From contig CAMCXA010000002.1 of the NCBI GenBank assembly GCA_945883115.1, positions 38,232 through 102,231 on the forward strand: 64,000 nt of DNA, read 5' to 3'. Positions 17,613-26,734 of this stretch are shown here, one piece after another (position 1 is the stretch's first letter; every line of letters begins with the position of its first letter). The DNA is from Alsobacter soli (GTDB lineage Bacteria; Pseudomonadota; Alphaproteobacteria; Rhizobiales; Beijerinckiaceae). The translations under genes and the position numbers were made by a program. The notes under the pieces were generated by a model. That model did not search any database, was not told the DNA's origin, and worked only from the letters and a program-made list of their open reading frames with translations.

Positions 17613-18502
17613 CGAGATTTTTGAAAATTCAGGGTATTGTTTTTGCCTTTTTGACGCTCTGCGTTGTTTTGGGCTGGTCGCAAGTTCAGACGATCAGTGA
17701 CCAAACCCAAATCATTGTCGCGTCCATCCTGATTTTGTTTTTGGGGGTTCCGCACGGCGCTCTGGATGCTGTTTTGGCGGAGAAATCGTTCAACATAAAA
17801 GGGTATTTGGATTGGGCGTTGTTTCTCGTCCAATATTGTCTCTTGGCCGCGCTCATTGTGGTTATCGCGTTCTATTTGCCTTTGGTGTTTCTCGTCGGAT
17901 TTCTGGTGATTTCGGTCTTTCATTTTTCGACGGATCTCACGCCGAACGTGCCTTTTGTTTCGAGGCTCCTCTATGGCGGTGCCATTATTTTTGTCTCTGC
18001 GGTTTATTATTCAGACGAGATGGTTCGGCTGTTCGGATTGCTGAGCGGACCGGATGCGGCCGAGACGATCATCTATCCAATAAAATCAGTCGCGGTGCCG
18101 TGGCTCGTGCTTTTGGTTGGCGCGGCGCTCTATCAATTCAAATCCGATGTCTATGTTGCGGTCGAGATGTTGGCAGTGGCGGTATTGGCGCTTCTCGTGC
18201 CGCCATTGGTATCGTTCACGCTCTATTTTTGTTTCATGCACAGTGTTCGCCATATTTTCCGGTCTGTGCAGATAACAAAGCAGTTTAGCGCGGCCTATCA
18301 TGTGAAAATGGTGGTTCTGCCGATGGCGGGTGTGTTTTTCGCCGTCTTGATCAGCTGGTTCCTGTTGAAAGATCAATCGATTGACCAGCGAATTATTCAG
18401 ATCGTTTTTCTGGGACTAGCGGCCCTGACTGTTCCACATATGGTGATCATTGAACGGATGAAATGGGACAGCCGCGTCCGGGGTGACATAAGTAATGTCT
18501 GA
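17609..18502 (+). CDS. blh: Beta-carotene 15,15'-dioxygenase (Brp/Blh family)
   Basis: This 297-residue integral membrane protein has the conserved iron-ligand histidines of the Brp/Blh family: GVPHGALDA, FHFSTDL, FMHSVRH and PHMVIIERM. It cleaves beta-carotene symmetrically to two retinals, the chromophore of the upstream opsin. The correct start is ATG 17609, overlapping the crtY stop. A longer ORF reaching back into crtY is an artefact. Confidence 0.95.
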   Translation: MTRFLKIQGIVFAFLTLCVVLGWSQVQTISDQTQIIVASILILFLGVPHGALDAVLAEKSFNIKGYLDWALFLVQYCLLAALIVVIAFYLPLVFLVGFLVISVFHFSTDLTPNVPFVSRLLYGGAIIFVSAVYYSDEMVRLFGLLSGPDAAETIIYPIKSVAVPWLVLLVGAALYQFKSDVYVAVEMLAVAVLALLVPPLVSFTLYFCFMHSVRHIFRSVQITKQFSAAYHVKMVVLPMAGVFFAVLISWFLLKDQSIDQRIIQIVFLGLAALTVPHMVIIERMKWDSRVRGDISNV

Positions 18503-19511
18503 GATCGGGCACCGCAAGAATGACCATATCAATGCCGTTCTGAAAAGCGATGTCCGGTCCAGAAAGACGACGGGTCTCGAAGCGGTTGTTTTCGAGCACG
18601 TGGCTTTGCCTGAATTGGATTTCGAGAACATCGATCTAACATGTCCGTTTTTAGGCTACACGCTTCAGGCGCCGTTTCTTGTGAGTTCGATGACGGGTGG
18701 TCTCGGAATAGCGAAGCATATCAACGAAACTATCGCCGAAGTGTGCCAGTCTCTTCAAATCTGCCTTGCCGTGGGTTCGCAGCGGATTGCGCTGGAAGAA
18801 AATCAGCAGGACGGGCTCAATAAACATATTCGCCGTTTGGCGCCGTCGGTGCCGATCCTGGCGAATATTGGCGCGGCACAGCTGAGATTGTTGAACGAAA
18901 CCGGTTCCTTGTTGAAACTGATCGATATGATCGAGGCGGACGCGCTCATCATCCATTTAAATCCGCTGCAAGAGGTTTTGCAGCCGGGTGGTGACAAGGA
19001 CTGGTCGGGTGTTCTGAACCAGATCGACATTGCCGTTCGCAGCCTTGCGACGCCGGTGATTGTGAAAGAAGTCGGGTTCGGGATTTCTGCGCGCGTTGCG
19101 AAGCAATTATGGAATGTCGGTGTCAAGATTATTGATGTGGCCGGGAGCGGGGGGACGAGCTGGGCCGCGGTTGAAGCCGCGCGGGCACCCAGCGACCTCA
19201 CGCGGGAGGTGGCGGAGACGTTCAGGGATTGGGGCATCTCGACGGCGCAATCGATCAGAATGATCGACGACTTGCAGTGCGGGATTCAGATTATCGCCTC
19301 GGGCGGTTTGCGAACGGGCCTTGAAGCCGCGCAGGCGATAAGGTTGGGGGCTTCTCTCGCCGGATTTGCAGCGCAGTTGTTGCCCGCGGCGGTCGAGGGT
19401 GCGGAAAGCCTGAACGCGGCGATCAGCAAATTGATGACGGAATTGAGAATTGCGGCTTTTTGTACAGGCAGCGCATCGATCACAGAGCTGAAGCGGGCGG
19501 CGATTCTTTAA
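18495..19511 (+). CDS. fni: Type 2 isopentenyl-diphosphate delta-isomerase
   Basis: The 338-residue FMN enzyme shows the type 2 isomerase motifs SSMTGG and VAGSGGTSWAAVE, and a TIM-barrel pattern. It balances IPP and DMAPP for CrtE. It overlaps blh by 8 bp and closes the operon; type 2 isomerases often accompany proteorhodopsin-carotenoid clusters. No clear terminator was found immediately downstream, only a weak hairpin at 19574-19599. Confidence 0.94.
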   Translation: MSEIGHRKNDHINAVLKSDVRSRKTTGLEAVVFEHVALPELDFENIDLTCPFLGYTLQAPFLVSSMTGGLGIAKHINETIAEVCQSLQICLAVGSQRIALEENQQDGLNKHIRRLAPSVPILANIGAAQLRLLNETGSLLKLIDMIEADALIIHLNPLQEVLQPGGDKDWSGVLNQIDIAVRSLATPVIVKEVGFGISARVAKQLWNVGVKIIDVAGSGGTSWAAVEAARAPSDLTREVAETFRDWGISTAQSIRMIDDLQCGIQIIASGGLRTGLEAAQAIRLGASLAGFAAQLLPAAVEGAESLNAAISKLMTELRIAAFCTGSASITELKRAAIL

Positions 19512-19564
19512 TGGCTGGCGAGCTGGCAGAAGCAATTTCAGGCCATTTACATTAAGATTACTGG

Positions 19565-19612
19565 CAAAAAAATACGCCATAACCCGACGGATACGGCGTG
19601 TTGAAATTTGGT
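19565..19612. repeat. Short hairpin repeat, copy A
   Basis: A weak ACGCC/GGCGT hairpin is followed by GGATACGGCGTGTTGAAA and a TTGGT box, then CTTGCCCGATCTAG some 18 bp on. The same order occurs at 57116-57205 (copy B), 37 kb away, with a better stem. This points to a dispersed intergenic repeat, partly decayed here. Confidence 0.45.
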
Positions 19613-19655
19613 GGTAGCTGCCTTGCCCGATCTAGCGTTCGGGACGTGTCAAGTT

Positions 19656-19964
19656 TCACTCGTGTTCGCCATCAGCACTGCGGCCGACGCTACGTACGAA
19701 GAGTGTCGGCTTCACTTTTGCAGCTGTCCAGGTCGCGACCGTCACAGCCATGGCCGCGATCAATACAATATGCCCCACGATGCTGACCATGAAAACTGTG
19801 TAACTGCCCAACGCGATCGAAAAACAAATCGCCCACATAAATCCAAGAACCTGCAAGATATAATGGCGAACTGCAACATCCGGAATATTCCTGACCGGGC
19901 TCACTTCATGATTAAAAATAAAATTCCAGATGTAAAAAACAAATTTTCTAATTGAAAAAAACAT
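19656..19964 (-). CDS. Small membrane protein of unknown function
   Basis: The 102-residue protein starts at ATG 19964 behind AAAAAGGG. It begins with an aromatic-rich segment (MFFSIRKFVFYIWNFIFN), then has two strong hydrophobic helices (about residues 40-62 and 64-86) and a basic C-terminus. It is convergent with fni and separate from the next operon by 0.4 kb. I do not recognise the family; the fold looks like a two- or three-helix inner-membrane protein. It could be linked to the rhodopsin system only by position. Confidence 0.55.
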   Translation of the reverse strand: MFFSIRKFVFYIWNFIFNHEVSPVRNIPDVAVRHYILQVLGFMWAICFSIALGSYTVFMVSIVGHIVLIAAMAVTVATWTAAKVKPTLFVRSVGRSADGEHE

Positions 19965-19970
19965 AAGCAA

Positions 19971-20383
19971 ACCCTTTTTGAATTAATTTTTTGATTTTTA
20001 TCTGTAATGTTTTTAGAAAATTCAATTTTTATTGTCAATAACTTACTTCTGAAGCTATCTGCGTCAAATAGAACAGTTAATTATGCTAGCGACCCGATAG
20101 GTCAGTTTAAAATATATTTTTCGGACTAATATGTTTGTGGCGGGCGTTGGCTGAAGGTGCAAATTAGCGGACCTCCTCATTTTTGTAGGCGATACCACCT
20201 GCGGAACAACCCGATTATATCTTTAATCACGGGGCTGACGTAGATTGCGCACGTTATTTATGGGGGTTCGAAATTATTTAAATGCAGAAAGATAGCGTCG
20301 GTAAAGTTTATGGCAGATTATTGAATTATTGACGCGTATCAGGCGCACCCCAAGGGACCACTATTGCCTGCGCGATCATGTTG
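19971..20383. other. AT-rich intergenic stretch
   Basis: About 410 bp with no supported gene. The left part must hold the promoter of the small membrane gene (minus strand). The right part follows the end of the eight-gene minus-strand operon. I found no convincing terminator hairpin with a T run. Confidence 0.5.
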
Positions 20384-21091
20384 TTAACCGGATAACGCTG
20401 CAGTGACGGCATCCTTGAAGGTGGTTTTAACCTGCCCATAGTCGAGCGTCGGTTGCACGTCCGTCAGAGCGCCATAGGTATGAGGATCGTATTGAAGTTC
20501 CAGTCCTGCATACGCCGCGGCAAGGGCCGTGCAAGCAGGAGACGATCGCGTGACACATATTAGAGCCTCTATTTGGAATGAGGTACGCGAAATACGTTGC
20601 GCCATCCCTGCAAGCTTGAGGCGGCCGCTAGCGTTGAGGCTGAATCGACCGGGGCAATACTCATATGGCAATTCTCCTATCCGCGCATCAATCCCGAACA
20701 GCATCAACGTATTCGCCAATTTGTTTGCAAATATCTGATAACGCTCGATAATATGCTCACGCGGATCAGGGTGTGCCGCGAGTATCGAGATCACCAGCGC
20801 GTTCTCATCGAAAATTGCAAGCCGTCCTCCCGTGGAGCGTTCCACAGGCGCGAAGCCGTGTGCAAGCACCTGATTTTGAACGCTTTTATAATGCGGATGC
20901 ATTGTATCCTGCGCCGAAAAGGCGGCTGTTGGCCGAGGCCGGACAAAGCGCACAATGCCTTCATCACGTGGCCGAAGGCTCGCCAATGTCGTCCGCACCC
21001 AGGCTTCATAATCGCCCGGGATCGGTCGGGACTCTGCGGGCAGTTCCGTTTCGTCAATACCCCGAAAAGACCCGATAAATGCCCCTTTCAC
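20384..21091 (-). CDS. LipL/LplA-family lipoyl (octanoyl) transferase-like protein
   Basis: This 235-residue protein belongs to the biotin/lipoyl ligase-transferase fold. It has the substrate loop RSTGGRLAIFDENALVIS, a Cys in YEYCPGRFSL and the lysine-containing motif GRLKLAGMAQR. The CPG arrangement resembles LipL amidotransferases (catalytic Cys) more than ATP-dependent LplA. It is the last gene of the operon that encodes a free lipoyl domain, so it probably lipoylates that protein locally. GTG 21091, 2 bp after the aldolase stop, is the likely start. Confidence 0.78.
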   Translation of the reverse strand: MKGAFIGSFRGIDETELPAESRPIPGDYEAWVRTTLASLRPRDEGIVRFVRPRPTAAFSAQDTMHPHYKSVQNQVLAHGFAPVERSTGGRLAIFDENALVISILAAHPDPREHIIERYQIFANKLANTLMLFGIDARIGELPYEYCPGRFSLNASGRLKLAGMAQRISRTSFQIEALICVTRSSPACTALAAAYAGLELQYDPHTYGALTDVQPTLDYGQVKTTFKDAVTAALSG

Positions 21092-21093
21092 TC

Positions 21094-21939
21094 CTATTTT
21101 GCCTTGCCGGCACAGCCATAAAGTCTCATTTTCTCGATTGTGGCCGCAATCATACGCCTGCGGCCCTCGGCCATCGCGTCTTCCAATTGGCGGTCACCTT
21201 CCGACCAGACATCCAGCATCCCGGCCCGAAAAGCATGCCGAAGGTCCGTATCAGCGTTGAATTTGTGAACGCCGGCGGCCTTTGCTGCTTCCACTTCATG
21301 CTCGGGAATCCCCGAAGCGCCATGTAAAACCAAGGGAATCCCCGTGGCATCGCGAATTTCGCGCGTTCGCGTGATCGAAAGCGGCTGCGGCTTCACCCCC
21401 GGCACGACGCCATGCACAATTCCGACGGAAATCGCGAGGTAATCAACCCCCGTTTCCTCGACAAAACGTTGGGCTTCAGCAACATCGGTGTAATAATCTT
21501 CCCAATTGACGCTTTCCCCCGCATCCGGGATTTTTCCAAGCTCTGCCTCAACAGGAATGCCGAAATCATGGGCAATTTCCACGATTCGCCGCGTCGTTTT
21601 GATATTTTCCTCAACCGGAAGATGCGCTCCATCATACATGATCGAGTTGAAGCCAAGCTTGATCGCCTCGAGACATTCATCCCACGGGCCATGATCAAGG
21701 TGAATCACAAATTGCGCATCGGATTCTTCGGCAATGCGCTTTGTCATTTCAAACCCGCGCTTCAGGCCGACATGAGGCACCAATGCACGCCCGACCTGCA
21801 ATACGACAGGCGCTTTGGCTTGCTCGGCTGCAATAAGGAGTGCTTGCGTCGTTTCATCATTGTGCATGTTGAACGCACCGATGGCATAGTTGCCCCCTCT
21901 CGCATCGGACATAAGCTGACGGTGATTGACCCAAGGCAT
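21094..21939 (-). CDS. Class II ketose-bisphosphate (fructose-bisphosphate-type) aldolase
   Basis: This 281-residue zinc aldolase shows the metal-site motifs FVIHLDHGPWDEC and LVLHGASGIPEHEV and the intervening VSVGIVHGV. Such enzymes split a ketose (bis)phosphate to DHAP and an aldehyde. Its place between a lipoyl protein and a lipoyl transferase, in an operon with an FGGY kinase, suggests a dedicated phosphorylated ketose rather than central glycolysis. The exact sugar is unknown. Confidence 0.92.
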   Translation of the reverse strand: MPWVNHRQLMSDARGGNYAIGAFNMHNDETTQALLIAAEQAKAPVVLQVGRALVPHVGLKRGFEMTKRIAEESDAQFVIHLDHGPWDECLEAIKLGFNSIMYDGAHLPVEENIKTTRRIVEIAHDFGIPVEAELGKIPDAGESVNWEDYYTDVAEAQRFVEETGVDYLAISVGIVHGVVPGVKPQPLSITRTREIRDATGIPLVLHGASGIPEHEVEAAKAAGVHKFNADTDLRHAFRAGMLDVWSEGDRQLEDAMAEGRRRMIAATIEKMRLYGCAGKAK

Positions 21940-21963
21940 GTTAGTTTCCCTTCAAAGAATAAA

Positions 21964-22206
21964 TCAGGCTTTTTCGATAATCGCGACAGGTGTCCGAACC
22001 GGAACCACCTTTCCTTCCAGTTCCAGAATCTCGATCAAAACCCCCGCAGAAGGCGACTCGATAACTTCCGTGGTCTTTTCTGCTTCAATCTCGGCGAGCG
22101 GCTCATCTTCAGTCACCGGGTCGCCAACGGCCTTCAGCCATTTGACAATGGTGCCTTCACTCATGCCCATGCCCCATTGCGGGAGCAGTACTTTTACACG
22201 TGCCAT
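21964..22206 (-). CDS. Free-standing lipoyl-domain protein
   Basis: The 80-residue protein is a complete single lipoyl domain. It starts MARVKVLLPQWGMGM and carries the lipoylation lysine in the hairpin EAEKTTEVIES (residue about 45). It ends right after the domain; there is no linker, E1/E3-binding domain or acyltransferase domain. ATG 22206 lies 1 bp after the E1-beta stop, with AAGGAGGAA inside the end of that gene. It must act as a mobile carrier for the E1 enzyme encoded just upstream. Confidence 0.92.
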   Translation of the reverse strand: MARVKVLLPQWGMGMSEGTIVKWLKAVGDPVTEDEPLAEIEAEKTTEVIESPSAGVLIEILELEGKVVPVRTPVAIIEKA

Positions 22207-22207
22207 T

Positions 22208-23239
22208 TTAATTCCTCCTTGCTGGCGCACCGGCGCCAATTCGTGCTGATGTGACCTTGCGAACAGCCTCGGCGATTTTGATTGAATCGGGATAGAGTTG
22301 CTTCTCGATCGCCGGACTGAAGGGGATGTGCGTGTCCGGTGTTGTCACGCGAATAATGGGCGCCCTGAGGCAATCAAACGCCAGTTCCGAAACAATCGCC
22401 GAAATTTCCGCTGCGGCACCACAGGTGCGATTGGCTGGGTCCGCAATAACAAGACGCCCGGTACGTGCCACCGAGTTCAGGATAGCAAGCGAATCGAGTG
22501 GCACCAGAGTGCGCGGATCAATGATCTCGGCAGAGATGCCTTCCGTCTCGAGTATCTGGGCAGCAAGCACTGCTTGCGGAACCGCGGAAGAAATAGCAAC
22601 AATTGTGACATCCGTTCCCTGCCGCACCGTGCGGGCAACGCCGAAGGGAATTCGGAATTCCCCGTCTTCGATATCTTCCTTCATTCCCCAAAGCAGGCAC
22701 GCCTCGAACGACAAGACAGGATCATCCATGTCAATGGCGGTTCGCAGCAAACCTTTGGCATCTGTTGGCGAGGCTGGCACCATGATCTTGAGACCCGGCA
22801 CATTCATAAACATCGGATAGGGGCGATCCGAATGATGCGCGGCAGTGCTCAACCCATAAAACATGGCGGAACGGAAGACGACAGGCAACGATGCCTGTCC
22901 ACCAAACATATACCGGCTCTTTGCGACCTGATTGATAAATTGATCCATCGCCATATAAAGGAACGTCGAATAGGACAGATCGACAATCGGGCGCAGTCCA
23001 GTCATTGCAGCACCGGCAGCCGCTCCAACCATGATTTCTTCCGAGATCGGCGTGTTACGAATGCGATTGCTGCCAAACATTTGGAGAAAGTCACCCTTAT
23101 CAGCGCGCGACTTGCCCCCGCCCATGGTTCCATAGACGTTGGCTTCGACATCTTCGCCGATAATGATAACGCGCTCATCCGCTTCCATGGCTTCACGTTG
23201 TGCCGCACCAATCGCACCCAGATAACTCGTAACAGTCAT
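22208..23239 (-). CDS. Thiamine-dependent dehydrogenase E1 beta subunit (pyruvate/acetoin dehydrogenase family)
   Basis: This 343-residue protein aligns with PDH/AcoB beta subunits: GEDVEANVYG, TPISEEIMVGAAAGAAMTG (ThDP-site Glu) and VPGLKIMVPASP. Where PDH and acetoin enzymes have a QHSQ-type active-site loop, it reads AAHHSDRPYP, keeping His but changing its neighbours. This hints at an altered 2-oxo or acyloin substrate. It is coupled to E1 alpha by ATGA. Confidence 0.9.
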   Translation of the reverse strand: MTVTSYLGAIGAAQREAMEADERVIIIGEDVEANVYGTMGGGKSRADKGDFLQMFGSNRIRNTPISEEIMVGAAAGAAMTGLRPIVDLSYSTFLYMAMDQFINQVAKSRYMFGGQASLPVVFRSAMFYGLSTAAHHSDRPYPMFMNVPGLKIMVPASPTDAKGLLRTAIDMDDPVLSFEACLLWGMKEDIEDGEFRIPFGVARTVRQGTDVTIVAISSAVPQAVLAAQILETEGISAEIIDPRTLVPLDSLAILNSVARTGRLVIADPANRTCGAAAEISAIVSELAFDCLRAPIIRVTTPDTHIPFSPAIEKQLYPDSIKIAEAVRKVTSARIGAGAPARRN

Positions 23240-24225
23240 TGTGTTCCTCCGAACGATTCTGTGTAAATGTCCTTGAACGCGACTGAAGGCTCCGGGTAAG
23301 GGCTATCTTCGGCAAACTGCACAGCATCTTCCACCTCGGCTAAAACTTCTGCCTCAAGCTGATCAAGAATGCTGGCATCGGCAATGCCGTTATCCAGGAG
23401 GTAGCTGCGGAACATCTTCACCGGATCACGTTTGAGCCAGCTTTCCTTTTCGGCAGCATTTCGATAGTCGGTAGCAAGGCGCAAACCTTCCGAATGTTCG
23501 TTGAAGCGGTACGTCATCACTTCAACAAGGCTCGGTCCCTTATTGGCCCGCGCACGATCTACCGCCGCGCGGACAGCGTCATACACTGTCAACACACTTT
23601 GCCCATCTTCCACGCGTACACCCGGCATATTGAACCCCGCAGCCCGCTCGGCAATCACACCTGCCGTTACGGTATGTGCCGGTGTCGACAATGCGTAATG
23701 GTTATTCTCGCAAAGGAAGACGATCGGCAATTCCCAGACGGAGGCCAGGTTCATCGCTTCATAAAGACAGCCCTGATTGGCAGCGCCGTCGCCGAAGAAT
23801 GCGAGCGATACGCGACCTGTCCCGAGAATCTTGCTCGAAAGCGCAGCACCCGTTGCAATCGGAATGGAGGAGCCGACAATTCCGGATTCACCCAGACTTC
23901 CGACTTTGAAATCAGCCAAATGCATGGAGCCGCCCTTGCCACCGCAGACCCCGGTTGCCTTGCCGACAAGCTCTGCCATCAAGGGTCCCAGTTGGGCTCC
24001 CTTGCCGATCGGATGACCGTGACTACGGTGATTACCGGTCATATAATCGATCTCTGACAAAGCCATACAGGCTCCGACGACCTGAGCCTCCTGACCAATC
24101 GACGTATGAACCGTACCGGGGATCTCGCCCCGCTTGACCATTTTTGAGGCTCGCTCGTCAAAATAGCGAATGCGCAGCATGCGCCGCTGCATTTCAAGGA
24201 GAATATCGTTTGCAAGGGTCATCAT
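23236..24225 (-). CDS. Thiamine-dependent dehydrogenase E1 alpha subunit (pyruvate/acetoin dehydrogenase family)
   Basis: The 329-residue protein carries the thiamine diphosphate motif from GDGAANQG to CENNHYA and the alpha-subunit helix region with TYRFNEHSEG. With the beta subunit it should form an alpha2beta2 E1 that decarboxylates a 2-oxo acid, or cleaves an acyloin, and passes the acyl group to a lipoyl domain. It overlaps both the SorC gene and E1 beta by 4 bp. Confidence 0.92.
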   Translation of the reverse strand: MMTLANDILLEMQRRMLRIRYFDERASKMVKRGEIPGTVHTSIGQEAQVVGACMALSEIDYMTGNHRSHGHPIGKGAQLGPLMAELVGKATGVCGGKGGSMHLADFKVGSLGESGIVGSSIPIATGAALSSKILGTGRVSLAFFGDGAANQGCLYEAMNLASVWELPIVFLCENNHYALSTPAHTVTAGVIAERAAGFNMPGVRVEDGQSVLTVYDAVRAAVDRARANKGPSLVEVMTYRFNEHSEGLRLATDYRNAAEKESWLKRDPVKMFRSYLLDNGIADASILDQLEAEVLAEVEDAVQFAEDSPYPEPSVAFKDIYTESFGGTQ

Positions 24226-25226
24226 GTGCCTCTCGAAGCATGTTTCATCAGAAAATTTGCGGTGTTCACATCGGTGACCAGAACGTCAATCCATTTGCCC
24301 GCAAGTGCTGCCGCAAGGGCGGTGTATTTGGCAGCGCCTCCCGCAACGGCAATTTTCCGCCGCACATGGCGAAGCTGTTCCAATGTGATTGAGACAACGA
24401 GCTTATCAAGTTCAGTGTCGACAGGCAGTCCTTGAGCGTTGATGAATCGCTGATGCAACTGGCCGACAGCACCCGCTGCCCGAACCGCCGCTAATTGTTC
24501 CGCGCTGAAAAAATTATCGCCTTCTTCAAGCGGCCCGTGAAAATCAGCTGGGCCAACCCCGACAAAGGCGATATCCACCTCGCCGAGGAGACGTAGAGCT
24601 GTTTGAATATGGACGTCTCCGAGCGCGACCTTCAGCAATTCCGGATTTGGCATCACTCCCGGCGTCCGAAGAAACACCGCTTCAGCGTCGAGCGCCTTGG
24701 CTATCTGCAATGTCGCGAGTGCAGCCTCGTGCTGCAGCAGAGGCGAGCCAAGATCGCCGAGCATCTCGACGACTTTCTTGATACCAGTGCCGGAACGGGG
24801 CTCCATTGCCTTGGCCATTTCTCGGAGGGTTGTGCTCCAGGAGGTTACGCCCAGAACAGGCCCACCCTTGAATTCACTGGAGAGACATCGCGCCGCAGCA
24901 ACCCCGAGGATTTGCGCAACGCCTTCCTCGTGCGCACTGATATCAACGACATAGGCTGAGTCGAGACCGTAAGCCTCTTCCAACCCCTCTTCGAGATCGG
25001 GGTATAAACCTTCCGGAGGCACCACAATGGTGCGGACAATCTCGTATTCTTGCGCGAGAGTGAGGAAGCGCGACACGCTTGCTTGTGAAACACCCATCTT
25101 CTCGGCAATCTCGGCTTGTCGTTCGCCGTGAATGTAATGCAGGCGTGCGACCTTTGTGATCAGGCGCATTTGCTCGATATCAAGCCGTGCAGGGCGATTG
25201 GCTGTCGTCGGCATACTCCGTTTCAT
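24222..25226 (-). CDS. SorC/DeoR-family sugar-binding transcriptional regulator
   Basis: The 334-residue protein has an N-terminal helix-turn-helix (about residues 28-58, HGERQAEIAEKMGVSQASVS) and a C-terminal SorC sugar-phosphate-sensing domain. Family members such as LsrR and EryD answer to phosphorylated sugars or polyols. It is embedded in the operon between kinase and E1 alpha with 4-bp overlaps on both sides, so it is probably an autoregulated sensor of a pathway phosphoester. Confidence 0.92.
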   Translation of the reverse strand: MKRSMPTTANRPARLDIEQMRLITKVARLHYIHGERQAEIAEKMGVSQASVSRFLTLAQEYEIVRTIVVPPEGLYPDLEEGLEEAYGLDSAYVVDISAHEEGVAQILGVAAARCLSSEFKGGPVLGVTSWSTTLREMAKAMEPRSGTGIKKVVEMLGDLGSPLLQHEAALATLQIAKALDAEAVFLRTPGVMPNPELLKVALGDVHIQTALRLLGEVDIAFVGVGPADFHGPLEEGDNFFSAEQLAAVRAAGAVGQLHQRFINAQGLPVDTELDKLVVSITLEQLRHVRRKIAVAGGAAKYTALAAALAGKWIDVLVTDVNTANFLMKHASRGT

Positions 25227-26734
25227 GGCATGTTCTCCGCCATGAGCCGGAACGTGCCTTTAAGACTAGGATAGATGCTGCGATAAGCTTCGAAGATATT
25301 GGCATACCGTTGGTGGGCTTCCGGTTCTGATTCAAAGACCTTCTCAATGCCCGTCATCGCATCAGCCGCAGCCCGAATATCCGCGTGAAGTCCCACGGCA
25401 GCGGCCGCGTGAATGCCTGCACCTAAAGCCGTGCTTTCTTGCTCACGCGCCAATTTGACGGATCGGCCAAGGACGTTCGCAATAATCTGGCACCATAACG
25501 GGCTCCGGGCGCCACCTCCCAACAAGATGATCTCATCGATGGAGCGACCCATCGCCGATTCCACACCACCGACAAGCAGCCGTTCTTCCAAGGCGAGGGA
25601 CTCCAGAATGGCGCGATACATATGCGCTTTGCCATGTAATCCCGACAGACCAACAAAGGCCCCGCGCGCATGACCGTCCCAATAGGGAGTCATGGCGCCC
25701 GTCCAATAGGGAAGGCAAAGCAGCTTTTCCGAGCCTTCCGGAATTCGCGCTGCCATGGCTTCAAGAATCTGTTCCGGCGTCTCACCAGACGAACCTGCCG
25801 TTACATCAATTCCTGACAAGTGTTCAATGAACCAGACGATGTTTTGGGTTCCACCTCCGATGAAGGTTTCAAAAATATACGTCCCTGGCACCGGGCCGCC
25901 CATGGTTCGATAGGCCGTGCCATGAGCGTAGGTATCAGCGTAAACGCCGGAAACGGTTCCAGTACCAATGTTGAGATAGGCTCTGCCCGGACGCGTGACA
26001 TTGCAGCCAAGACCCGCCGACTGGCCGTCACCCGCTCCGGCAACGACGGGTAACCCCGCAGGAAGCCCAAGTTCCCGTGCTATCCCGCTCGACAATTGAC
26101 CTGCAATTCCGCCCGGCGGTACAAGACGGCTAACCTGATCACGCGACAGGCCAGCCATTTCAAGCAGGGTATCATCGTAGTCGAAGCGTTGCAGATCAAC
26201 CAATCCCAGCGGATCCGCACAGGCCCAGGATGTGACCCAATTGCCGGTTAGTCTTTGCAACAAATACCCCGCGACATCCACCACATGTGCGGTGCGCGCG
26301 ATTGTTTCCGGTTCGTGTTTGCGCAACCAGAGCAGTTTATACCAGGCTGGCGTCGGGTTTGGTGGCTTGCCCGTAATGCGATGCACCTCTTCAGTGCCGA
26401 ACGCCTCGACCTCGGCAGTCGCACGAATATCCATCCATGTAATAGCCGGACGAATGGCATTGCCGGCATGATCAAGACAGACAAAGGTTTCGCGCTGGTG
26501 CGTGATCGCTAAAGCAGCAATGCGGTTTCCGCCAACCTGCTTCACTGCATCCGCAATAGCAGCAGAGGTCGCAACCCACCAATCCGCCGCATTCTGCTCG
26601 ACCCAGCCTGAACGAACATGATCAAGTCCATAGCCATGCCGACCAATTGCGATGGCTTTGCCCGACATATCCCAGACGACTGCCTTGCATGCGGTCGTCG
26701 AGCAATCAACACCGATAACGAGATCCCTGCTCAT
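25223..26734 (-). CDS. FGGY-family carbohydrate kinase (xylulokinase-like)
   Basis: The 503-residue kinase shows the N-terminal phosphate loop GVDCSTTACKAVVWD and the C-terminal nucleotide motif EIILLGGGARSPLWCQI. It is close to xylulokinase/erythritol kinase groups, but the substrate cannot be assigned. ATG 26734 overlaps the stop of the dehydrogenase upstream. Together with that dehydrogenase and the aldolase, it suggests oxidation, then phosphorylation, then aldol cleavage of a polyol or ketose. Confidence 0.92.
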   Translation of the reverse strand: MSRDLVIGVDCSTTACKAVVWDMSGKAIAIGRHGYGLDHVRSGWVEQNAADWWVATSAAIADAVKQVGGNRIAALAITHQRETFVCLDHAGNAIRPAITWMDIRATAEVEAFGTEEVHRITGKPPNPTPAWYKLLWLRKHEPETIARTAHVVDVAGYLLQRLTGNWVTSWACADPLGLVDLQRFDYDDTLLEMAGLSRDQVSRLVPPGGIAGQLSSGIARELGLPAGLPVVAGAGDGQSAGLGCNVTRPGRAYLNIGTGTVSGVYADTYAHGTAYRTMGGPVPGTYIFETFIGGGTQNIVWFIEHLSGIDVTAGSSGETPEQILEAMAARIPEGSEKLLCLPYWTGAMTPYWDGHARGAFVGLSGLHGKAHMYRAILESLALEERLLVGGVESAMGRSIDEIILLGGGARSPLWCQIIANVLGRSVKLAREQESTALGAGIHAAAAVGLHADIRAAADAMTGIEKVFESEPEAHQRYANIFEAYRSIYPSLKGTFRLMAENMP

